A stretch of 64,000 nt of DNA, taken from positions 44,094,548-44,158,547 of the forward strand of contig CM051034.1 in assembly GCA_027627225.1 (NCBI GenBank), read 5' to 3'. The DNA comes from Congeria kusceri (taxonomy: Eukaryota > Mollusca > Bivalvia > Myida > Dreissenidae). Both the position numbers and the translations under genes were made by a program. Under the pieces are notes generated by a model. The model was not told the DNA's origin, made no database searches, and saw only the letters and a list, made by a program, of their open reading frames with translations. Shown here piece by piece: positions 44,101 through 56,100 of the stretch (its first letter is position 1; each line of letters opens with the position of its first letter).

Positions 44101-47100
44101 TGCAAAAGGTAAAATAATACGAATACACCTAGTATGTTAGTCAACACATTTCAATTATATGTCAAACAGGTAGTTAAAATTGCTAATGTCTTTCATAAAG
44201 GGTTTTAGAAGTTCATGTCATCAGTTGCTATATTCTCGTTGTTTCCAAGCGGTCGCATGAAGAATTTAATTTTCCCCAAGTACTGTGTACATTACAATAT
44301 TTAAATACATTTAAATTTTTCTCCCACAATATAGTTTGAAATAAAACCAATTTTTGTATAAAATAAAAATTGAAATGATGTATACGTGTATCTGTTTTAA
44401 AATAAAACTTTAAATTCGCATATTTATTAAACTGGATACAATAAACTAATTCGACCAACAATTTCTTCCTATCAATATATGTTTCGAGGACAAGATTGTA
44501 CAATGATAATACTGTGAAACAGATTTCCATAATTCATATTATATAACGCTATAGCAATACAGACCAAAATATCACTTAACACAGGTACAAGTGTCTAAGC
44601 TACCAGTGTCTAATTGTTATATCGTAATTGCATCTAAGCGACATCGCATTAATAATTTTATTAACGTCGCGTTGTGAACATGGGACATTCAGATAGCAAT
44701 ATATTGAGTTTGAATTTTATATGCATTATCGTCGTTCAATTTAGTTATTGAACACATAAAATAGAGATAATAGGTATTTGGCCAATGTTTTAAATTATTT
44801 TCGGAATACCACAGTACCGGAAAAATTCAATACTTGAGTATTATGTTTTACATGACGCTAGTAAATGTTAGTTTACATGTATTGCCTAAGTTCAATCTTT
44901 TGATCTGTGCTTTCAGAAAAGAATCATGGCTGTGCCACGAACATTTAGTATTGGCTATGAAGTGCTTTAAGTAAAGAAGCATGACTTGGCCGCGTCGTAT
45001 TGGCAATGTCTCAAATAGTATAATAGTTAAAAAAAAATTGAATGTTTTAGCTTTGTTTGGTAAACTAATTTTTGTCACTTTGTAAGCCAGAAGGGGCTAT
45101 CAGCATTCTTTTCACATATGCCGATGATACCTTCTGGCATTCAATGACTATATATTATAATAAAACGCGTTTCACGAGATCACGGGTGCGCGATATTTGC
45201 ATAGCTCTACGTACATCTACATGTCGAGGGTTGAGTGTGAAACTATTGTATCGGATATAATTATGTTAAGCAAATAAACAGTTTCACGCTTATCCCTCGA
45301 TGTATAAAATTAGCAAATCAATGTCTTTGGGCATAAGTAATGTATACTTTATTAGATATTTCATTGCATTAATAATTATAAGAAACATAACATTTCTGAT
45401 ATAGTTTAAGAAGAAGTGGCTTAGGACACGTGATGTTATATTTTTTCAACAAGGATTGCACAAAACAACAAAGACACAAAACTGTATTTTGGCACGTTAA
45501 AATTTGTTAAATGTCCGTGCTTTTCGCAAATACACAGAAGCAAACTTTTGCAATAAAACCAACTAACCATACAAGATAATTGCCAGTTTATTTCAGTATT
45601 TTCTGTTCGCAAACTAGTTAATAGAACTTGCACACTATTTAATGGAATTTGTGCGTCGAATGACGTTTTTACAGCACTGTCTTCAGTAAATAGAGCAACG
45701 CTTGAGGCAAAATTCGAAGCTGTCTGGCTTTATAGTTAATATGTGTATAAGTCATCGAAGATGACAGTACGCTCATATAATTGCGGAAGCAAAACCGAAG
45801 AGAAACATGAAATTATGAAATATTTTCGTCTTTTCGTCCTTATGTTATCATAAATAATTGGCGCAACATATTTTGAAACTAATTTTTGATCTACTTATAT
45901 TTAAGGTTATTTTATTTCATTTACGTTTTAATTTGTATATTGGACAAGTATAACGACAATATTACGCAATGAAATACTATCGGAGCGTTTTTATTATGAT
46001 TTGCAATAATCATATGTTTAACAAACTTTAGCTTCAAATATATCAATATATAGCCTTATGATATATGTTCGGTGTATTTTAGACCAAAAGTTTCGTTTTG
46101 AATATATTTTATTCGCAAACGCAAGTCCGACGTTTAGAAAAGCTTTTTATTTGAAAACGAAAGCTCGACTTTAAATCTGTTTTGTTGGATAAATGGGATG
46201 CGGCAGTTGTAAAGATTTATTAATAATTAATGTGTTATATAATAGCTTAAATGATCAGACTGAATAAGAATTCTATCCAGCATTTGTCAACGCTGCGGAT
46301 GTCTAATTGTGAATCCTTGTATATTCGATAACAAGACTCGCATTACAGTGTTTGTTCGACTAACTGTGCAACTGTGCAGTGAAGAATGGGACTGGAGGAC
46401 ATCAATATGCTTGCGTTACCTTTGTATTTAGGCTTGAGCAAAGTTTCACAATAATAAATAGTTATTAATTAACTTTAATTGACAATGTGAGTTGTTTAAG
46501 TTTGAGGCGGGGGACATTCTGCCCACGTGTTTGAAACTGATTCGCATGCGGATATGGCACATTGCTTGTTTCGGTGCACATGCCAACAAATGTGTTTGCT
46601 TAATTACGATAAGTTTAAATGGCTTAACAATACCCTGAATTAGAATATTTCTGAAATCATATGGCATAAAGAGTTTTGAATGGTTGGTACTGGAAGAAAC
46701 CTGATCATACAAAAATAAAAGGATTGATACACTACAGAAACACGTACTCGATAATGAATGATAATATTTATTATTAATGAACGGCTATGTACTGAGTTGT
46801 ATTCGCCAATAAAGTATGTGTTGTCTGCTTGAACTACAAACGACAATGAGACTGTAACTGCATCAGCAGGAGACAATCTGACTAAAGGGCACTTCTTGTG
46901 AACACGTACAGAATTTTAGGATGTGATTTTAATCAGATTGGACTAGTACAGAAATAGTTATTGGCACCTAAAGGTCCTCCATTTAAGGGCAAATGTCAAA
47001 TTGCCTATATAACACAGCATACATAACGACAGAGTACATGACACGGACACAGAACACAATCCTAATTTCTTGGGTCTGCGCATTAGGAAGGTCAATACAA

Positions 47101-50100
47101 ACCCTAGGCGGTTCTATTTTCTCGGAGATTTTTGAAAAAGTGTCTAGTTGGAGGCGGAAATGAAATAAAAATACAAAAATACAGAGGCTACACTATTTAC
47201 ATCATATTTTAGTACTTAAAACATTACCTCAGACAGAGGTTACAGTAGTTACATAAAATGTTAGTACTTGGAATTTTACCGCACGCAGAGGTAACACTAG
47301 TTACATCAAATTTTAGTACTTTTAACATTACCACATACAAAGGTTAACATAGTTAAATCAAATTAAATACTTTAAGTATAATTGCATAACGAAAATAACA
47401 GTAAATAAACTGCAGTACTTGATTTTAGTTTTTAATGAGCCTCCAGCTGCAGCTCCCGTGGAGAAAATCATAACAAATAAAGTTCCTTATTCAAGATATG
47501 AAATCAAACGTCAGTACATTACAACGAAGGCACGAAAACCACGAAACACAACAAAACCAAAGTGACAGAAGTAACAAGATTTTAATCATCATTTAGTATT
47601 GAAGGCATGCAACACACAGAAGCTACAATGTTTACGACAAACGTTCGTTCATATGTCCCCCTTGAATACTATATTAGTAATACTTTTGGCGTGGGTTTAA
47701 TTTTGGCTATATTAGCGGTCAACCATGATACCGCCAATTCTAAACAACGCCCAAAAAAACTTGCATATGATAAATTTGAATCCCGTCAAAATACGAGTTA
47801 TCAAATATAGTGCTTTAATACTTCCATTTACCATCGAAAATTTGTGACATTTAAAAAAATACAAAATTGCAAGATGTATGAGGCAATCATACGTAGCAAC
47901 GCCCTTATCATGCACAGTCTATGTAGCTGTCGTTTGTGTTAAACATTTTGAGAGAACTGTGGCAGACTACAATGGATGATAACATAAAATGTCTCATACA
48001 GTCTATTACAAGTAAATAGCGACTTTAAAAACAGTATGAACTATCTTACCGGGTCAACCACAAAGCTGCAACACCAGAATCACGACTTAACTAACCATTT
48101 TTATCAAAACAAAAGTTTGTGAAAATTGATTGGTAATGGTTAAACTTGGTGGTTATTGTCGAATGCGTCAATATATGACACCGTCAATTCAAAACACTTT
48201 TTAAAAACGCCAACATTGGCATAGCAGAACTTTTGCGCAAAAAATTATCCGCATACAAAATAAAGAAAACACATCTGAATTTCATATATATATCAGATAA
48301 CGCTTTAAGTTGAAATCTAGAATAGACACAATTTATTTCCACCGACAGGATTTCTCTTGGTTATTACTGTAGAAGAATACACAACTCAAGTGTATAAGCA
48401 TTAGACAACGGTTTTTAAGGAGTCAACGCCCTATTTAAGGCAAGCTACAAATTTCGTAGACATAACACGAACTTTGTTGAACGCAAGGACTGTTAGATTC
48501 TTTAATAAGCTAATTGTAATGCAGAAGCACGGTCCTATGGCTACTTAGGCATGTTTGTACAACAGGATTAGCTTGTGGAAACCAATTTATATTGAGTTAG
48601 GGAGCCCGTTCTATAAGCTCATTTGCAATCAAGAAAGACAATACCGCCTTACGTCTCACTTGACGAAAATACAATACATGGATTTACAAAGAGGTAGAAT
48701 GCTCGTTGAATGAATTGCAACACGTGACTCGTAACGATTCATAGAAGGCAAATTCGCACTCCGCGCGTTAAACTTTAATGGTTTAACGGTTTTACAGTTC
48801 ACACATTTCTTTGTATTCAGAGCGATATCAACCATGCACGCACTGCTGCGGCATAACACAGTTATTGTCTTGTAAAACAGATAACTGCCCCCTCAACAGC
48901 CGCAGTGACGGCCAAAAAACACAAGACACAATGCTTTAAAATGCTCATAGTTCGTTTGATCTGAACTTGTTCATTATGCAAGTAGATTGTGAATGAATGC
49001 TACAATGTTGTTTCAATGCATATGCACATGGGCGTGAACACTAAATCCACCGACTCTTTTATTTTTAGTTTCTCGGACATTTTCAAAAAAGTCTAGTCGG
49101 ACGGCAGAAATAAAATAAAAATAAAAAGTTCTATTATAACCAAGTTTTCTTTCGCAATACACATGACAAGAGCAAAAGTTTTCATAGAAACATGCATATA
49201 AAATCAACATAATATACGATGAATTTATTTTTTTTTTTTTCTATTTTTGTTTGCATTTTAACTGTGGGTTAAAAACTGTAAGGAATATGACATCAATGGG
49301 AATAAATAATTTGTATCAAGCTTTGATTTATTACTTTTACAATATAGGTTTTGTTGCAATTTGTGTTTTTGTGTTTTGTAATAAAATCGGGTTGGCGAAT
49401 CCGAGAAACAAAAAATCAACAACCTCTGGCCTTATAGTTTCAAAAGAAGTCGTAGATCGATGTTGATACAGCTGGAGGTGCATAATATAGTTTACAGTTT
49501 CTAGTGTTTCAATGTTTTGTTTTTGTTTCAGAACATACATCTGTTAGATGATTTTCAAGTAGGAACCACAATCACGCGCCAATGCGTTAAAAGGGAAATA
49601 TTATACTAGCATACACTACATTTAAAACTAATATAGATATATAATTATAAAATAATAATAATAACATCAAACGAGACTAACGATACAGTAACCCAATAGT
49701 TAAGTGAAAGTGTATCCTACATATAAACCAATTTGAAAACATAACAGATTAGACAATTTCTTTATGTTTTTTTTTCAAATATGTAAGGCCTTCAGTAACA
49801 TAATTATCGTTGCCTCCGTTCCTAATATAAGTGGTGGATAATACATATTGTATTGATCTATATTTTACTGTACCTAACACGTTTGATGGATCAATTGTGG
49901 CTTTTGTGCAAGCACTTTACAAAACCACAATCTATTTTAGATCTGTAAATACTGGTATTGTGTATATGCATACAATCACATATATTTATTCAACCTAATT
50001 CCCCATTCCAAAAGATCACGTCCACGTTTTCAAACATCTAAATGTTCTGTGAATCATTTAACTTCAAGCAGTGTATTCCATGAATAATACAGGATATATA

Positions 50101-53100
50101 ATTAAACCCTCATTTTAAGTGTACTTCGTTTCGTGTTCTAATGGCATTTTCCGACAAATTTTGAAATTTGAGCCCAAACTTAGCACAATATGTCGACCGA
50201 TGACAGCACTAAAATACAGTATAGAATGTCATAACATAATTCACAATCAGGTTGACATAAAAATAACATGTGCATGTATATTGTCGTCATTAGCGTATAA
50301 TTTGTAATATATGTTTCCTCTAGTAACCTCTTCGATAAAAGACTGTCTGTAAAGGGCACTCATTAAGTCTGTTTGCAGGAACACATTACGTTCTCCAACG
50401 TACTTACAGTTAGCACTGCTTGGATTGTACCATTTCTAGTACCCAATTAATCCATGTGCGCTTACCATTTCAAACACTGTAACAATTCGAATCACCTATA
50501 GACACAATGGAGAAGAATTGGAGAACATTAAATTTTCAAATCCAGCTGGCCAGACAATGATCAAATCCCATAGGTTTACTCAATGTTAGACATAACGTAG
50601 ACTGCGGAATACAGCTGTTGTTTGGCGTTAGTGTACCACGTGATTTTGATTATGCCGACTGTGTTTGGTTCTAATCAACATCTGCTTATTAATCAGAAGT
50701 AATGTTAGAGTGACTCGATGACTGCAAAAGATTTAAAAAATACGAATACACCTAGTATGTTAGTCAACAAATTTCAATTATAGGTCAAACAGGTAGTTTA
50801 AATTGTCAATGTCTTTCATTAAGGGTTTTAAAATTTCATGTCGTCCGTTGCTATATTCTTGTGTTTTTGTCCAAGCGGTCGCATGAAGTATTTCATTTTC
50901 CCCAAGTACTGTGTATATTACCCTATTCAAACACATTTAATGTTTTCTCCCACAATATAGTTTGAAGTAAAACCCATATTTTGTAAATAATAAAAATTGA
51001 AATGCTGATTAATACGTGTATCTGTTTTAAAATAAAACTTTACATTCGCGTGTTTATTAAACTGACTACAAGAAACTAATTCGACAAACAATTCCTTCCT
51101 TTGAATATTTGTTTCGACGACAACATTTGTCATAATGATAATGATTTTAAACAGATTTCACTTATTCATCTAGCATAAAGCCATATCAGTACAGACCAGA
51201 ATATCCCTGAAAACATTTCCAGGTACAAGTGTCGAAGCTGCCAGTTTCTAATTGTTATATCGTGTTTGCAACTGACGAGCATCGCGTTACATAATTTGTT
51301 TAATAAACTGCGCGTTCCTAACATGGGCAATTCAAATAGCAGTATATAGAGTTTGAATTTCATATACATTATCGTCGTTCAATTTAACTATTTAACACAT
51401 AAAATAGAGACAATATGTATAAGGCCAATGTTTTATGTTATTTTCAGAATACAACAGTACAGGAAAAAATCAACACGTCGGAATTATGTTATACGTGACG
51501 CAAGTAAATGTTATTTTGCATGTATTGCTTAAGTTCAATGTTTTGATCGGTGCTTTCAGATCACGGTTGCACGATATTTGCATAGCTCTATGTACATCGA
51601 CATGTCGAAGGTTGAGTGTGAAACTATTGTATTTGATATAATTATGTTAAGCAGATAAACAGTTGTGCGCTCATCCCTCGATGTATAAAATTGGCAAATC
51701 AATGTATTTGAGCATAAGTTATTTATATTGTAATATATATATATCATTTGGATTAATCATTATAAGAAAAATAACATTTCTGATATAGTTTAAGAAGCAG
51801 TGGTTTAGGACACGTGGGGTTATATTATTCCAACAATGATTTCACAAAACAACAAAAACACACAACTGTTTTTGGCACGTTAGAATTTGTTAAATGTGCG
51901 TGCTGTTCACAAATACACGGAAAAAAAACTTTGTAATAAAGCCAACTAACCTTACAAGATAATTGCCAGTTTATTTCAGTATATCTGTTTGCAAAATAGA
52001 ACTTTAATAAAACTTGCACAATATTTAATGGAACTTTTGTGTTGAATGACGTTTTTACTGCAACGTCTTCAGTAAATAACGCAACGCTTGAGGCAAAATT
52101 CGAAGGTGTCTGGCTTTATAGTTTATGTGTGCATAAGTCATCGAAGATGACAGTACGCTCATATAATCGCGGAAACAAAACCGAAGAGAAACATTGAATT
52201 AAGAATTATTTGCGTCTTTTTGTGTTCTTCTGTTATAATAAATATTTGACGCAACATATTTGGCAAATACTTTTAGATCGAATTTTGTTTTAAGTCATTG
52301 CATTTCGTTTAAATATTAATCTGTATCTAGGATAAATATGTATACAATATTACGCAATGAAATACTATTGGAGCGTTTTCATATGTTTAATCATGTTTAT
52401 TGTAATGATGATATTCATTTAACAAGAATATTGTTTAAAAATATTTAAGTTGAATTTTAAAAGACGATTTTGATCACAGATATACTACGGTAAGTTATTA
52501 TTAGTTAACTGATTTCTTAATTAATGCCTTATCTATTAAGCAAACGTTAACTTTCCTTAATTTTGTTGTTCGAGGTAAAACGAAATATTAATTTCAAATA
52601 TATCAGTATATAACCTTATTATTGTTGTTGTGTGTATATACGGCGTATAGCATCGTTTTAAATATATTTTATTTGAAAACACAAGTTTGACGTTTTGATT
52701 ATATTTTTATTCCAAACGCGAGCCCGACTTTAATTATGTTGGATAAATGGGGTAAGGCAGTTTTCAACAGTTATTAATAATTCATCTGTTATTGAATAGA
52801 TTAAGTAGGCAGACGTATAGGGATAACATTTCCACCTAGCATTTGTCAACGCTGCCGATGTCTAATAGTGATTCAATATGTCTATAACAAGGCTAGCATT
52901 ATAGTGCTTGTTCGACTAACTGTGCAACTGTGCAGTGAAGAATGGGACTGGAGGACATCAATATGCTTGCGTTACCTTTGTATTCAGGCTAGAGTTAAGT
53001 TTCACAATGAATAATAATTATACAAAAAAACTATAATTGACAATGGCAATTGTTTAAATTGGAGGCGGGGGACATTCCGTCCACGTTTTTGAAACTGAAT

Positions 53101-56100
53101 CGAATGCGGATATGGCACTTTGCTTGCTCAAATGAACATAAATGCCAACTCATGTGTTTGACTTATTACGATCAGTTTGAATGGCTGTACAATCCCCTTA
53201 TATCTGAATTCAAACGACCTAATGAGTCTTGAGCGGTTGGTATTGAAAGATACTCGATGAGACAAAACTAAAAGGATTGACACACTAAAAACACCTACTT
53301 TATAATTAAGTATGCTATTTACTATGTACAAATGGTTATGTACTGATTTGTTTTAGCCAGTAAAGTAATCTGAAATGTTCTCTGTTTGAAATACAAACCA
53401 CCATAAAACTCCGGTTGCAATAGGACTAAACTGCACATCTTGCTAACACATAACGAATTTTAGGATGTGTTTTTAAACAATTTGCACCAGTACAGAAACA
53501 ATTATTATCATCGAAATGTCCTTCATTTACGACAAGTGTCAAACTGTGATACAACACAAAATACATTTATACATAACGCCTTAATGAATAACACAAAAAC
53601 AACGAATACAGTCCTGGTTACTTCGGTTGGGAATGTCAAGTCAATACAAACCCTTGACTGTCGAAACCGGTCTAGGAGGACACGACGAGACTACGGCCAG
53701 AGTGTCAAGTTGGGGGTGGTATTAAAATTTGAAAAGAAAATGAAAACATAAAGTACTATTATATACACATTGTTTTCGTAATAAGCATGTCAATAACATT
53801 AACAGTTCAATGTAACCAGTGTTACATAAACATAGGTACAAAGTCAACATGATTCAGTTAATATAAATATATATTTCACTGTGTTGTACATTATAACTGT
53901 GAGTTACTTTAGAGTTACTGTATGAGTTTTATGTGCGTTTCTTGTAAATAACGCGTGTATCCACCTCATCTAGTAGTCTTACGTCACAACTGAGTGCATG
54001 CATCTATATGTGGTTTCGTTTTGCTTTTAGAACCGAGACTTATATCGGAAACAGGGCCGGTGTGTTGTGTCTTGGCTTCGCCCATTTTGGCCACGATGTT
54101 GTGGCCGAATACAGCGTGGTTAGGTTGATTGGTAAGGATGACTTTTCATTCATATGTATATGAGTTATGGTAAGACGAGTAGGACTTGTACTTATTTGCA
54201 TATGTCTTGTTTTCTGTTTTATTTTATTGTAGCAAATGTACACAATAACGAGTAAATGCTGAATAAAAGGTACTACCGATAAAATCTTTCCTTAACAAAT
54301 CGTATAGTTTGTTCTTACAATATTAACTTAATTAAAGTTAAATGCATGGTACAATTAATAAACATTCCTACCCAATTTCGACCATGTATTCTTACAGAAA
54401 AAAAACGTGCAAAATGTGTACACTGATAAATAAATGATTCACAGGGGAAGGCATAGACAAACATATGTTGAGTCCGCAGCTTATTCCACTTGACGCCAAA
54501 CGTTTCCCGTCGTTAAATGACACGTGTACCATGTCGGGGGATGGTCATGACAACTACGCGAAAATCATGAGAGCAGGTAGGTCATTGGTCCGATTAAGGA
54601 ATGTATTTTGTTAATATATGACGTCAATGGCCGTGGTCTGCAGCTTTCTTTGCCGCTTTGTTATTAGTTTAAACCTATTTATTTAAGCTCGATTGTATCT
54701 AAAGCCTGAGGCTTATTGAGGCATTCTCGAGACTGTTTCCTGGGTAGAACCAGTACTTGGTGTCTTCTGAGAAAGATCATTCTAACGCTCCCTAGGTAGG
54801 GATCGAACTCACGACCTCCGATCGTAAGACGGGCGCCATATCCATTACATCACTGCGACAGCCTTTGCTATTACCTCTTTGTAATTTAATGGTTATCTCG
54901 ATAGAAAGCAGAGAATAAAATGTAAAATACCATAAAACTGCAGCATTATCAACAATAGCGAAATGCCTCCTTAACATCTCGACGACCTTTATTTATTGAA
55001 TTTATTCATGCCATTTCATGGCATAACAGTATATCTCTGGGTTACTGATTGGCATAACAGTATATCTCTGGGTTACTGATTGGCATAACAGTATATCTCT
55101 GGGTCACTGATTAGCATAACAGTATATCTCTGGGTCACTGATTGGCATAACAGTATATCTCTGGGTCACTGATTGGCATAACAGTATATCTCTGGGTCAC
55201 TGATTGGCATAACAGTATATCTCTGGGTCACTGATTGGCATAACAGTATATTTCTGGGTCTCTGATTGGCATAACAGTATATCTCTGGGTCACTGATTGC
55301 GATATTAATCGCTGAAAGAATGTCTTTACTAGATACTAAAGGGGCGCTACTAAAGTAACTTAATAACTGGCGTCACTCGGAGTTAACACTAGTTATTTTG
55401 TCTTTCTGCAATAACTATCATAGTTCAGTTTACCTCATACATTTTCATACTGTCATATCTCTTAAAACTAACGGCAATGCTGGAATGGATAAGATGTCCC
55501 TACGTAGACATGGCATCGTGAGCTTTAGCAAAGTTCATTCAAATTATGTTTCTGGAAAACACCAAAATGCCGGTATTCATAATTTATATCATTGACCGCG
55601 CTATACCGATATACAAGCCAGAAATGGTTAAATACGAATATTGCCCATTTCTCGAGCTTCACAAACGCTTCACAAGATATTCACAAGCACATCACAAGAT
55701 ATTCACAAGCGCTTCACAAAATATTCACAAGCGCTTCACAAATTATTAACAGGCGCTTCACAAAATATTCACAAGCGCTTCACAAGATATTCACAAGTGC
55801 TTCACAAGATATTCACAAGCGCTTCACAAGATATTCACAATCGCTTTACAAGATATTCACAAGCGCTTCACAAGATATTCACAAGCGCTTCACAAGATAT
55901 TCACAAGCGCTTCACAAGATATTCACAAGTGCTTCACAAGATATTCACAAGCGCTTCACAAGATATTCACTAGCGCTTCTAAATATAATTACAAGCACTT
56001 CACAAGATATTCACAAGCACTTTACAAGATATTCACAAGCGCTTTACACGATACTATGCCTAATTAGATCAAACTCCGTTGACAGTATACGAATGTTTTG

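Noticed and set aside
41966..51641. Small open frames within the 6.2-kb duplicated units (for example 44228-44530 minus and 50927-51133 minus)
   Set aside because: Corresponding frames in the two copies are interrupted at different places and similarity is no higher than in flanking non-coding DNA.
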